Assembly (NCBI RefSeq): GCF_001612665.1
Contig: NZ_BDAX01000002.1
Location: 1 to 64,000 of the forward strand
Length of the DNA stretch: 64,000 bases
From: Nocardia alba NBRC 108234
GTDB taxonomy: Bacteria > Actinomycetota > Actinomycetes > Mycobacteriales > Mycobacteriaceae
Direction: 5' to 3'
Shown: one piece after another, positions 24,941-34,041 of the stretch
How the letters are laid out: the number at the start of each line of letters is the position of its first letter
How positions within the stretch are numbered: position 1 is the first letter of the stretch
Position numbers and translations under genes: made by a program
Notes under the pieces: model-generated
What the model saw: the letters and a program-made list of their open reading frames with translations, nothing else
Database searches by the model: none
What the model was told of the DNA's origin: nothing

Positions 24941-27523
24941 ATGGGCAGACCCTGGCAGCTGCTCGATCGCCCCGCCGAATACGACGCCGTCCGTAAGGCT
25001 TTGACGAACGGCGACACCGGTGGCGTGATCCTGGTCGGTGCCGCGGGCGTCGGCAAGACCACCCTGGCCCGGATGGTCACCGAAGTTCTTTCCGAGCCGG
25101 TGCGCTGGGTGGCCTGCACCGCGTCGTCACAGGCCATTCCGCTCGGTGCGTTCGCGCCCTGGATCGCCGCGTCGGCCTCGCGTGACCCGCTCGCGTCGCT
25201 GCACTCCGCCCGGGAGAACGTGCTCGCCCAGCCCGACACGGTGATCGGCGTCGACGACGCGCATCTGCTCGACAACCTCTCCGCCACACTGGTGCACCAG
25301 ATCGCTGTCGACCACGGGGCGCACATCGTCGCCACCGCCCGCACCGGGGAATCGCTGCCCGACGCGGTCACCTCACTGTGGAAGGACAGCTACGTCGAGC
25401 GGATCGAGCTGGCGCCGTTGACCAAGACCGAGTGCGTCGCGCTCGTCGAGGCCGTACTCGGCGGGACCCTGGAGGGGCTCAGCGCCGACGTGATGTGGGA
25501 ATCCTCTGGCGGCAACCCGCTGTTCCTGCGCAATCTGGTCGAGGGTGGTGTCGAGGCCGGCACGCTGACCGACGTCAACGGGGTCTGGCAGTTGCGTGGG
25601 CCCACCGCGGTGCCCTCGGGTCTGGTCGAGTTGCTCGACGAGCGGTTGAGCAGGGTGGGCGCTGCGGTGCTCGAGGTACTGGAGACGCTGGCCGTGCACG
25701 ATCCGCTCGACATCGACATCCTCAGCGAACTGGTCGGCGCCGCCGCCGTGGACGCCGCCGAGGCCACCGGTCTGGTTCGGATCACGAGCCACAACGGGGT
25801 CGTCGACGTCCGGTTCAGCCATCCCCTGCTCGGTGAGGTGGTGCGCTGCCGGGTCGGCACCGCGGCCGCGCGCATCCGGCGCGGACGCCTCGTCGAGACG
25901 CTGCAGGACCGGGACGCGAGCACACCGGCGCACCGGATCCGATTGGCGCGGCTGTGCGTCGACAGTGATCGGCCGCTCGACATCGCCTTGCTGATCGATG
26001 CGGCCAAGGACGCGGTGTCGTTGGCCAACCTGCCGCTGGGCGAACTGCTCGCCCGCGCCGCGAGCGAGCGCGGCGGCGGTCTGCGCGCGGCCGAACTGCT
26101 CTCGCGCGCGCTGCTGTGGCAGGGCAGACCACAGGACGCCGACGAGATCCTGGCCCGGTTCGATCCCGACCGCCTCGATCCGCTGCAGCTGGTGCAGTGG
26201 GGCGTGGTGCGGGCCAGTCTGCGGTTCTGGTCGCTCGGCGATGTGGACCATGCCGGCGACCTGGTCGAGATGCTGCGCGCCCGAGTCGACTATCCGGCGC
26301 TGCGCCTGACGGTCGATGCCGCCGCGGCCGCGATGGCGGTGCACGAAAACCACCTCGCCGAGGGCATCGAGGCCGCCGAACGGGTGATCGCCGACCCGGA
26401 CTCGCCGCGCCAGGCCGTCGATTTCGCGGCGTTCGCCCTGGGCTTGGCGCTGCCGGTGGCCGGACGCGGCGCCGATTTCGCGCCGATCGCGGCTCGGAGC
26501 CGGGTACAGCAGAAATCCACCGACGGGATCATCCGGCTGATGGTCCGGTACGGCGATGTCCTCGCCCTCACCACTATCGGCGATCTCGATCTCGCCGAAC
26601 AGCGCGCCACCGAATACCGGGAGTTCTCCTCGGCCGGTCAGTTCGTCGGCTGGGCGATCGCGCGCATCGCCGACGGGGTCGTCGCCACCTATCGCGGGCG
26701 GTTCCGCGAAGCGATCACCGCTTTCGAACAGGCGCTGGCGGCGCTCAACGCCGAAAGCTCACTGCCGTGGAAGCTGCCGGCGCGGCTGCTGCTGGCCCGC
26801 GCCTACGCGGCGCTGGGCGAGGTCGAGCAGGCCGAGCGGGTCCTCGGTGACGCCGAGGAGCACAGCGGGCCCCACATGGCGCTGCACGAACCGCAGCGGA
26901 TGATCGCGCGCGCCTGGCTCGCCGGTGCCGAACACAGCGCGCATTCGGCGGTGGAACTGGCCCGCAAAGCCGCCGACCTGGCACACAGCGCGGGGCAATA
27001 CGCCATGGAGGCCGAGGCGCTGCACCATGCCACCCGGTTCGGCGACCGTACCCTGGCCGCCAGACTCACGACGGTCGCGGGCCGAGTCCAAGGCCCGGTA
27101 GCGGCGATCTACGCTCGCCACGCCGCGGCTGTCGCCGCTGCCGATCCCTGCGCGCTCGCCGCGGTCAGCGGTGAGTTCGAGGCCGCGGGTCTGCTGCTGT
27201 CTGCCGCCGATGCCCAGGCACAGACGGTGCCCATCTACGACCACGCCGGTCAGCGCAGACCCAGCGCCAAGGCGACCGCCCGCATGATGGCCCTCGTGGC
27301 CCGCTGCGACGGCGCGGGCACACCCGCGATCACCGCGGCCGCCCACCCGTTACCGATCACCGAGCGTGAACGTGAGATCGCCGCCCTCATCGGCCGCGGC
27401 CTGTCCAACCGCGCGATCGCCGAACGGCTCTGCGTCTCGGTCCGCACCGTCGAAGGCCACATCTACCGGGCCTGCATCAAGCTCGACGCAAGCGACCGCG
27501 AGCAGCTCGCCGAACTCATCTGA
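24941..27523 (+). CDS. LuxR-family regulator with STAND ATPase domain (LAL type)
   Basis: The 860-residue protein has a P-loop near the start (ILVGAAGVGKTTLARMV, Walker A about 33-41), Walker B VIGVDDAHLL, a long helical-repeat middle part and a C-terminal LuxR helix-turn-helix (LPITEREREIAAL, GLSNRAIAERLCVSVRTVEGH). Such proteins activate transcription after binding ATP and a ligand or partner. The start at 24941 is supported by a promoter directly upstream; an in-frame ATG at 24818 overlaps the catalase-related gene but adds 41 unlikely residues and has no good binding site. It is the natural candidate to read the shared palindromes of this cluster, which is unproven. Confidence 0.9.
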   Translation: MGRPWQLLDRPAEYDAVRKALTNGDTGGVILVGAAGVGKTTLARMVTEVLSEPVRWVACTASSQAIPLGAFAPWIAASASRDPLASLHSARENVLAQPDTVIGVDDAHLLDNLSATLVHQIAVDHGAHIVATARTGESLPDAVTSLWKDSYVERIELAPLTKTECVALVEAVLGGTLEGLSADVMWESSGGNPLFLRNLVEGGVEAGTLTDVNGVWQLRGPTAVPSGLVELLDERLSRVGAAVLEVLETLAVHDPLDIDILSELVGAAAVDAAEATGLVRITSHNGVVDVRFSHPLLGEVVRCRVGTAAARIRRGRLVETLQDRDASTPAHRIRLARLCVDSDRPLDIALLIDAAKDAVSLANLPLGELLARAASERGGGLRAAELLSRALLWQGRPQDADEILARFDPDRLDPLQLVQWGVVRASLRFWSLGDVDHAGDLVEMLRARVDYPALRLTVDAAAAAMAVHENHLAEGIEAAERVIADPDSPRQAVDFAAFALGLALPVAGRGADFAPIAARSRVQQKSTDGIIRLMVRYGDVLALTTIGDLDLAEQRATEYREFSSAGQFVGWAIARIADGVVATYRGRFREAITAFEQALAALNAESSLPWKLPARLLLARAYAALGEVEQAERVLGDAEEHSGPHMALHEPQRMIARAWLAGAEHSAHSAVELARKAADLAHSAGQYAMEAEALHHATRFGDRTLAARLTTVAGRVQGPVAAIYARHAAAVAAADPCALAAVSGEFEAAGLLLSAADAQAQTVPIYDHAGQRRPSAKATARMMALVARCDGAGTPAITAAAHPLPITEREREIAALIGRGLSNRAIAERLCVSVRTVEGHIYRACIKLDASDREQLAELI

Positions 27524-27549
27524 GCCACCGCGGTCGATCGCGGGTCAGC

Positions 27550-27837
27550 TCACCGGCTCGGCTCCGGCAGTTGGCACTCGGAGACCTTCGGGTTCATGCC
27601 GAGGTAATTGAGCGGCCCCGCGAGCACGGTGAGGCCGATCGTGCCCAGATCCCCGCAGTTGGCCGGGGTGTTCGTGAAATAGTCCCGCTGCACCGCCGCC
27701 GCCAGCCCGGCCCCGAACCAGACCAGCATCAGCACCGACAGCAAGAACTTCGCTGTCTGATGGGCCGGACTGGCCCTGATCTCTCGCACCTCGCGAATTT
27801 CTCGGTCACGTCGATTTCGTCGACCTCGCATCGTCAT
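27550..27837 (-). CDS. Small single-helix membrane protein
   Basis: The 95-residue protein has a highly charged N-terminus (RGRRNRRDREIREVREIR), one membrane helix (about residues 30-52, FLLSVLMLVWFGAGLAAAV) and a short outer part with two Cys (NCGDLG and SECQLP) that could form a disulfide. The ATG at 27837 was chosen for the GGGAAGGG site five bases upstream. It sits between two regulators and faces away from the sigma factor gene's terminator. Function unknown. Confidence 0.7.
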   Translation of the reverse strand: MTMRGRRNRRDREIREVREIRASPAHQTAKFLLSVLMLVWFGAGLAAAVQRDYFTNTPANCGDLGTIGLTVLAGPLNYLGMNPKVSECQLPEPSR

Positions 27838-28022
27838 CGCAACCCTTCCCGCCGGCGAGCACACACTGTTACTCCATGTGAACAGCGCCGACCCGGTCGA
27901 CGCCGCCACGACACGCGCGAGATTCCGCACTGTCAACTGTGCAGCCCGGTTGCCGCGGAGTCAATGGAGGGTGTCGGTCGAGGCGGGCAACCGGGTCGTC
28001 ACGGCTGCGGCAGGGTCGCGGA

Positions 28023-28820
28023 TCAGGCGGCGGGTACCGGTTGGTCGTCGGCGGTCTTGGCCCGCAGATCCCCCAGCAATCGGGTGAGCTTGCGCGACAC
28101 GCTCATCTGGGAGACGCCGAGGCGCTCGGCGATCTCGCCCTGGGAGAGCGTGTCGTAGAACCGCCAGATCAGCAATTGCCGGTCCTGCGGTGACAGTTGT
28201 GCCAGCAGCGGCCCGACCGTGATCGTGTCCTCGGTGAGGCGGAAGCTCGGGTCCTCGTCGCCGAACGTATCGGCGACGGTCATGCCGGGTTCGCCGTCGT
28301 TGTCGCGGGCGGGAGTGTCGAGGCTGCGGGTCTGGAACGCGTTGGCGGCCACCAGGGTTCGGCTGATATCGGTCACCGGGACGTCGAGTTCGGCGGCGAG
28401 TTCGATGGCAGTGGGGGAGCGCTGGAGCCGACGGCTCAGCTCTTCTGTCGCCACCCGGACCTTGCCCTGGAGTTCCTTCTCGCGGCGGGGAACATGCAGC
28501 GGCCAGATGTGGTCGCGGAAGTGTCTGCGCACCTCGCCCATGATGGTGGGCACCGCGAAACCCAGGAACGGCGAACCGGTGGTCACGTCGTAGCGGTCGA
28601 CCGCCATGACCATGCCGAGTCGCGCGGTCTGGAGTAGATCCTCGAACGCCTCGCCCCGGCCGGCGTACTTGCGCGCGATGTGCTCGGCGAGCGGCAGGCA
28701 GATCTCGATGATCTGCGCTCGCACGGCCTCGTGTTCGGGGCTGCGTGGATCGATCAGTGCCCAGTGCGCGAACAGGGGTTCGGCATGTTCATAGGTCCTG
28801 AGGTCGGTGGTCTGCGACAT
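28023..28820 (-). CDS. RNA polymerase sigma factor, SigF/SigB family
   Basis: The 265-residue protein has the layout of group 3 sigma factors without region 1: region 2 (LARIGMVMAVDRYDVTTGSPFLGFAVPTIMGE contains the typical D-x-G-F-A-PTI-GE series), region 3 (LQRSPTAIELAAELDV) and region 4 (LSQGEIAERLGVSQMSVSRKL). These factors direct RNA polymerase to stress and stationary-phase promoters and are normally held by an anti-sigma factor of the RsbW/UsfX type. No anti-sigma gene is next to it. AGGAG lies nine bases before the ATG. The upstream gene on the same strand is a small membrane protein, separated by a hairpin. Confidence 0.88.
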   Translation of the reverse strand: MSQTTDLRTYEHAEPLFAHWALIDPRSPEHEAVRAQIIEICLPLAEHIARKYAGRGEAFEDLLQTARLGMVMAVDRYDVTTGSPFLGFAVPTIMGEVRRHFRDHIWPLHVPRREKELQGKVRVATEELSRRLQRSPTAIELAAELDVPVTDISRTLVAANAFQTRSLDTPARDNDGEPGMTVADTFGDEDPSFRLTEDTITVGPLLAQLSPQDRQLLIWRFYDTLSQGEIAERLGVSQMSVSRKLTRLLGDLRAKTADDQPVPAA

Positions 28821-28848
28821 GAGGATCAGCTCCTGGCCTTCGAATGCT

Positions 28849-28864
28849 CTCCGCTTGCGCGGAG
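28849..28864 (-). terminator. Short hairpin between membrane protein and sigma factor genes
   Basis: CTCCGC (28849-28854) and GCGGAG (28859-28864) form a stem with a four-base loop in the leader of the sigma factor gene. It may weaken readthrough from the upstream gene; a six-pair stem is modest. Confidence 0.3.
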
Positions 28865-28870
28865 GTGAAC

Positions 28871-29071
28871 CTAGAGGGCTTGCGGGCCCAACATCTTGAA
28901 CGTCATCACCATTCCGGCGCCGAGACCGACGGCGCCGAGGATCGCGGCGGGCAGTGAACCGGTGAGGGTCGCCAAGCCGACTAGAAAGAACACGCAGGTG
29001 GCCAACATGATGGTGGTGCTGGTCAGATCCATGCTCGGCGTACTCGTTGTCCGATTACGTGAGTTGGTCAT
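28871..29071 (-). CDS. Small two-helix membrane protein
   Basis: The product of about 66 residues carries two hydrophobic stretches (TTIMLATCVFFLVGLATL and LPAAILGAVGLGAGMVMTF) separated by a short turn. The start is uncertain: ATG at 29071 begins MTNSRNRT, and one at 29032 begins directly at the first helix; neither has a good binding site. It lies 50 bases upstream of the sigma factor gene on the same strand. Function unknown. Confidence 0.5.
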   Translation of the reverse strand: MTNSRNRTTSTPSMDLTSTTIMLATCVFFLVGLATLTGSLPAAILGAVGLGAGMVMTFKMLGPQAL

Positions 29072-29156
29072 GGATGAAGGGTTGACCGTCGCGGCGGTTA
29101 CTAAACCGTTATTGGTCGATCGGGGTTGACGGGACGGCCTTTTCGGATTTAGATGT

Positions 29157-31649
29157 TTAACCCGCCGTCGAATGGGCATCTTGCGGGAGACCCCGCACAC
29201 GCAACCCCCGAGCGAGGTGGTCGCGCTGTTCGACGACCAAGCGGCACAAGGCGCTCGGTGCGTCCGCGTTGGAGGCGAGCCACCGGTCGACCCCGTCGAG
29301 TGAATCAGCGGCGGGGAAGAGTCCGACCACGATACGGCGGGCGATCTCGATGCTGCGCTGATCCCACACCGCGCGCAGCGCCGCGAAGTACGCCTCGTCG
29401 TATCGCGCGATCAGGTCACGATGTCGGCCGTCGCGGAAGCCCTGGATGATGGCGTCGAGGTGGTCATTGGTCAGCGTGGTGTCGCCCAGCGCGCACTCCC
29501 AGGCCGCGGCTTTGACGTCGGCCTCCGGTCGGGCCGCGAGCGCGCGCCGATGCGCGGTGCGCCCCGACGCCGTGTCGTCTCGTGTCAATTCCGCGTCCAG
29601 GTCGGCGATCGTCGCGTCGCCGGTGGCGGCCGAGGCCGTCCACAACGCCCAGCGCAGATCAGGATCCATGGCCAGACCATCCGGTACCCGATCGAGCAGG
29701 ATCGCCCTGATATCGGCGGCTCGGCGACCGTCGACGCTGGCGGCGCCGGCCACCGCACGCGCCCACGCCAACTGCGCGCCCGACGCCGGCGCCGACGAAT
29801 GCATGGTGGCCCAGCATGATTCGAGCCACTCCCCACTCCACCGATCCCGCGCCGACGCGGGCAGATAGTGGCCGATGGTGAACGACGCGTTCGCCAGAAC
29901 GGCCGTGAGCAGAGCCATGTTCGTTTCGGCGGGCGCGAAATCACGCGCCATCGACAGGTAGCGTTCGGCCTCGAGGACGCCGTCGCGGGTGGCGTTCCAC
30001 AGCGCCGACCAGATCAGTCCGCGGGCCAGTGGATCGGTCACTCGATCCAGCGAACTCTCCACGGTGGCAAGCGACTCCACGTCGAGGCGAACTTTCGCGT
30101 ACGTCAGATCGCCGTCGTTGAGCAGACGCAGCGCGGCCGGTGCGAGGGACACCGGCGTGCGCTCGTCGACGATGTCGAGTTCCACGCGTTCGCGAAGCAC
30201 CAACGCGCCGAGGGGATCGAAGTCGTAGAGTCCGATCGCGAGCCGGTGCGGGCGCGGATCGGATTGCACGATCGCGCCGTTGTCGAGAGTGAGCGTGGAC
30301 ACCCCGGTGGTGCGCAACCAGGCTCGCGCCCAGCCCGCCAGATCCCGGCCCGACTCCGCCGACAATTCGGTGAGCAGGTCGTCGAGGGTCGTGTTGGCGA
30401 AAGCGTGCGCGCGGAAGTACCGGCGTATACCCGAGAAGAACTCCGCCCGGCCGACGTAGGAGACCAGCTGTTTGAGCACACTGGCGCCCTTGGCGTAGGT
30501 GATGCCGTCGAAATTGAGCTTCGCGGCCTCGAGGTCGGTGATGTCGGCGACGATCGGGTGCGTGGTGGGCAGCTGATCCTGCAGATATGCCCAGGCCTTG
30601 CGGCGGTTCGCGAACGCCACCCAGGCGTCGGTCCATTCGGTGGCCTCGGCGCTCGCCAGCGCGCCCATGTAGTCGGCGAAGGATTCCTTGAGCCACAGGT
30701 CGTCCCACCACACCATCGTGACCAGATCGCCGAACCACATGTGCGCCATCTCGTGCAGGATCGTGCTGGCCCTGCCCTCGTACTGCGCGGCGGTGGCCGC
30801 GCCACGGAACACGTAGGCCTCGGTGAACGTGACCAGCCCCGGGTTCTCCATCGCGCCCAGGTTGTATTCGGGCACGAACACCTGGTCGTACTTGCCCCAC
30901 GGGTACGGGTAGTCGAACTGTTCGGCGAAGAAGTCCAGACCCTGCTTCGTCACCTCGAAGATCGTGTCGGCGTCGAGGTAGCGAGCGAGTGAGGCACGGC
31001 AGTGGATTCCGAGCGGAACAGTGAGTTCGCCTCGCGTCCAAGATGATTCGACAGAATGGTATGGGCCTGCCGCGATCGCGGTGATATACGTCGAGATCGG
31101 CAAGGTGGGGGAGAACGCGACGTCGCGGATCACGCCGTTGTCCTGGATCGCGGCGTAGGGCCGATTCGACAGCACCTGCCACCCGGACGGTGCGGTGACC
31201 GCGAACGTGAACGGCGCCTTCATATCCGGCTGTTCGAAGCAGGCGAAGACGCGGCGGGCATCGGCGGGTTCGTACTGGGTGTAGAGATAGGTCTGGTTGT
31301 CGACCGGATCGAGGAACCGATGCAATCCCTCGCCCGAGCGGCTGTAGACACCGGTGCCCCGCACGACAACGGTGTTCGTCTCCGACAGTCCGCCGATCGA
31401 CAGCCGTGCCCCGTCGTACTCGACGGCGATCTCCGCGCCGTTCAGGGTCACCGATTCCACCGACGAACCGATGAAGTCGAGCCACGTTCGCGAGGTGGTG
31501 GCGTCGAACGCGACCGTGGTCGTCGTCGCGAAACCCTCCCGGGTTCGATCCGGGGCCGCCGACAGATCGAGTTCGACGCGGTAGTCGCGGACGGTGATCG
31601 CCGCCGATCGCGCGGCGGTCTCGGAGCGGCTCAGGTTCGCGGTAGGCAC
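29157..31649 (-). CDS. pepN: Aminopeptidase N (M1 metallopeptidase)
   Basis: The 830-residue cytoplasmic enzyme removes N-terminal residues from peptides. The exopeptidase motif GAMENPG and the zinc site HEMAHMWFGDLVT, with the third ligand Glu in KESFADYMG, are all present. Length and the presence of the C-terminal helical (ERAP1-like) domain agree with actinobacterial PepN. The GTG at 31649 is preceded by AGGA. It lies 43 bases downstream of glmS on the same strand, so some co-transcription is possible. Confidence 0.95.
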   Translation of the reverse strand: MPTANLSRSETAARSAAITVRDYRVELDLSAAPDRTREGFATTTTVAFDATTSRTWLDFIGSSVESVTLNGAEIAVEYDGARLSIGGLSETNTVVVRGTGVYSRSGEGLHRFLDPVDNQTYLYTQYEPADARRVFACFEQPDMKAPFTFAVTAPSGWQVLSNRPYAAIQDNGVIRDVAFSPTLPISTYITAIAAGPYHSVESSWTRGELTVPLGIHCRASLARYLDADTIFEVTKQGLDFFAEQFDYPYPWGKYDQVFVPEYNLGAMENPGLVTFTEAYVFRGAATAAQYEGRASTILHEMAHMWFGDLVTMVWWDDLWLKESFADYMGALASAEATEWTDAWVAFANRRKAWAYLQDQLPTTHPIVADITDLEAAKLNFDGITYAKGASVLKQLVSYVGRAEFFSGIRRYFRAHAFANTTLDDLLTELSAESGRDLAGWARAWLRTTGVSTLTLDNGAIVQSDPRPHRLAIGLYDFDPLGALVLRERVELDIVDERTPVSLAPAALRLLNDGDLTYAKVRLDVESLATVESSLDRVTDPLARGLIWSALWNATRDGVLEAERYLSMARDFAPAETNMALLTAVLANASFTIGHYLPASARDRWSGEWLESCWATMHSSAPASGAQLAWARAVAGAASVDGRRAADIRAILLDRVPDGLAMDPDLRWALWTASAATGDATIADLDAELTRDDTASGRTAHRRALAARPEADVKAAAWECALGDTTLTNDHLDAIIQGFRDGRHRDLIARYDEAYFAALRAVWDQRSIEIARRIVVGLFPAADSLDGVDRWLASNADAPSALCRLVVEQRDHLARGLRVRGLPQDAHSTAG

Positions 31650-31692
31650 GCCTCGATCCTGCCAGCCGCCCCGGCGCCGTGGGCCGCGACCG

Positions 31693-33525
31693 CTATTCCA
31701 CGGTGACGCTTTTCGCGAGGTTGCGCGGCTTGTCGACGTCGCGGCCGAGGGCGATGGCCGTGTGATAGGCGAGCAACTGCAGGGGGATCGTCAACAGCAT
31801 GGGGTCCAGTTCCGCGGCGATTCTCGGAACCCGGATCACCTCGTCGGCCGCGGTCGGCGGCAGGTCCGCGTTCGTGACGGCGATGACCGCGCCGCCGCGC
31901 GCCTTGATCTGTTCGATGGTGCTCAGGTTCTTGGCCAGCAGTTCGTCGTCGGGGACGATCACCACGCTCGGCATCTCCTGGTCGATCAGCGCGAGCGGGC
32001 CGTGTTTGAGCTCGGAGGCCTGGTAGGCCTCGGCGTGCACGTAGGAGACCTCCTTGAGCTTCTGGGCCCCTTCCCGGGCGACCGGCCACGCGCGTACCCG
32101 ACCGATGAAGAACATGCTGCGGGCCTTGGCGTAGCGGTGCGCGATCTCGGCGATGGCGTCTTCGTCGGTGAGGACCTTGTCGATGGCAGCGGGCAGGGCG
32201 CGCAAGCCCTCGACGATGCGCTGACCGTCGGCGGCCGAGAGGTCGCGAACCCGGCCGAGCAGCAGGGCCAGCATCGTGAACGACACGGTCATGTTGGTCA
32301 GTGCCTTGGTCGAGGCGACGGAGATCTCGGGGCCCGCGTGCAGGAACACACCCGCCCCACACTGGCGAGCGATCGCGCTGCCCACCGCGTTGACGGCGCC
32401 GATCACCCGCCCGCCCTTGCGTTGCAGCTCCTGCACCGCGGCGAGGGTGTCGAGGGTTTCGCCGGACTGACTGATCGCGACATAGAGCGCGTCGGGGTCG
32501 ACGACCGGATTGCGGTAGCGGAACTCCGAGGCGGGTTCCGCGGTGGCCGGGATGCGGGCCAGTTCCTCGATCAGCTGGGCGCCGAGCTGGCCGGCGTAGT
32601 AGGCCGAACCGCAACCGAGGAAGACCACCTTGCTGATGCTGCGCAGTTCGCGGGCGTCCATGTTCAGCCCGCCGAGGTGGGCAGTGGCGAAGCGGTCGTC
32701 GAGGCGGCCACGCAGTGCTCGGCGCACCGCTTCACCCTGTTCGGCGATCTCCTTGCGCATGAAGTCGGGGAATCCGCCGAGTGCGTAGTCCTCGGCCACC
32801 ATGTCGATGGTGGTCGGGGTCTTGTCGGTCTGCTCGGACTCGACTGCCAGTGTGCTGGTGCGGAATTCGCTGTCGCGAACGGTGGCGAGCTCACCGTCGT
32901 CGAGGAACACCACGCGCTGGGTGTGGTGGACGAGGGCGGCGACATCGGAGGCCACGAACATCTCCCCGTCGCCGACGCCGAGCACGATCGGGCTGCCGTT
33001 GCGGGCCACGACCAGCTCGGTCGGACGGCGCGCGTCGAGCACCAGCAGACCGTAGGTGCCGCGGATCCGGTGCAGCGCGAGGCGCACGGCGTCCTCGAGG
33101 GACTCGGATTCCTCGAGTTCGCGCGCGATGAGGTGGGCGATCACCTCGGTGTCGGTGTCGGATACGAGAGCGATGCCGAGCGCGGTCAGCTCGGCCCGCA
33201 GCTGTTCGGCGTTCTCGACGATGCCGTTGTGCACCACGGCGATACGGCCGCTGACATCGGTATGCGGGTGGGCGTTGGCATCACTGGGCTCGCCGTGGGT
33301 CGCCCACCGGGTGTGCGCGATCCCGACTGTGCCACGCAGGGCAGTGGTGTCGACCTTGTCGCGCAGGTCCTGCACCCGGCCCCTGGTCTTGCAGACGCGC
33401 GCCTTCCCGCGATGGGACAGTGCCAATCCGGCCGAGTCGTAGCCGCGATATTCGAGCCGGTGCAGACCTTCCAGCAGGACGGGAACAGCGTGGCGGTGAC
33501 CGATGTATCCGACGATTCCACACAT
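31693..33525 (-). CDS. glmS: Glutamine-fructose-6-phosphate aminotransferase (isomerizing)
   Basis: The 610-residue enzyme makes glucosamine-6-phosphate from fructose-6-phosphate and glutamine, the first step to UDP-GlcNAc for peptidoglycan and mycothiol. It starts MCGIVGYIG, where Cys2 is the glutaminase nucleophile, followed by two SIS domains (VVFLGCGSAYYAGQ, AISQSGETLDTLAA, IGRVRAWPVAREGAQKLKE) and ends in the usual SVTVE tail. The start is fixed by Cys2. A small gene lies 15 bases upstream on the same strand. Confidence 0.97.
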   Translation of the reverse strand: MCGIVGYIGHRHAVPVLLEGLHRLEYRGYDSAGLALSHRGKARVCKTRGRVQDLRDKVDTTALRGTVGIAHTRWATHGEPSDANAHPHTDVSGRIAVVHNGIVENAEQLRAELTALGIALVSDTDTEVIAHLIARELEESESLEDAVRLALHRIRGTYGLLVLDARRPTELVVARNGSPIVLGVGDGEMFVASDVAALVHHTQRVVFLDDGELATVRDSEFRTSTLAVESEQTDKTPTTIDMVAEDYALGGFPDFMRKEIAEQGEAVRRALRGRLDDRFATAHLGGLNMDARELRSISKVVFLGCGSAYYAGQLGAQLIEELARIPATAEPASEFRYRNPVVDPDALYVAISQSGETLDTLAAVQELQRKGGRVIGAVNAVGSAIARQCGAGVFLHAGPEISVASTKALTNMTVSFTMLALLLGRVRDLSAADGQRIVEGLRALPAAIDKVLTDEDAIAEIAHRYAKARSMFFIGRVRAWPVAREGAQKLKEVSYVHAEAYQASELKHGPLALIDQEMPSVVIVPDDELLAKNLSTIEQIKARGGAVIAVTNADLPPTAADEVIRVPRIAAELDPMLLTIPLQLLAYHTAIALGRDVDKPRNLAKSVTVE

Positions 33526-33540
33526 GGCGTGATGATCCCC

Positions 33541-33822
33541 TTACCCGTAGACGATGCGACGAAGTTGGCGTTCGGTGAATGTCGGAGCCGCGACCGGGCG
33601 CTGGCCGAGTTCGGTCTCGAGGCGTCGCCAGATGTCGGCGTTGCGCATCTCGCGAGCCTGCAACTCGGCGTGCCTACGCCGGACGAACTGCTCGGCCGTC
33701 TCGTCGAAGTAGCCGACGATGTCGGCGACGACCCGGGCGGCCACGCGTTCGGGTAGGCCGGTGGATGCCACTACGTAGCGGACCAGCTCGGTGGGTACCC
33801 CGTCATTCACTCGCACGATCAT
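33541..33822 (-). CDS. Small conserved protein encoded just upstream of glmS
   Basis: The 93-residue protein is helical, with VRYVVASTGLPERVAARVVADIVGYF, a basic stretch EQFVRRRHAELQ and a C-terminal FTERQLRRIVYG. I recall similar C-termini (ERQIRRxIYG) in other actinobacterial hypothetical proteins, which suggests a conserved family of unknown role. The ATG at 33822 follows GCGAGG; an ATG nine codons upstream is possible. Only 15 bases separate it from glmS, so the two are very likely co-transcribed. The basic, helical character would suit a nucleic-acid-binding or regulatory role, but nothing proves it. Confidence 0.7.
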   Translation of the reverse strand: MIVRVNDGVPTELVRYVVASTGLPERVAARVVADIVGYFDETAEQFVRRRHAELQAREMRNADIWRRLETELGQRPVAAPTFTERQLRRIVYG

Positions 33823-34041
33823 GCCTCGCCTACCCGGCTTCGCCAACAACCCTGCCCGAATTCGGGCAGATTGTGTCGCGACAGCAGCTCAGCGTGACGC
33901 GTCGGACGCACGATGAGCCCGCCGGATACGCGCGGAGTTCATGCCGTTATCGCCTTGTGAGGTGTGAGCCGCGACTTGCGAACAATTTGCTGGAAGGCTG
34001 TGAAGGGGCACGACGTACTGCGCATCCGAGTGGAGGTTGTG

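Noticed and set aside
31650..33540. glmS ribozyme or other riboswitch at glmS
   Set aside because: Only 15 bases separate glmS from the upstream gene, which leaves no room for a leader RNA.
31594..33756. Open frame of 720 codons on the plus strand
   Set aside because: It is the antisense shadow of glmS and its neighbours; composition is His/Gly/Val-rich as such shadows are.
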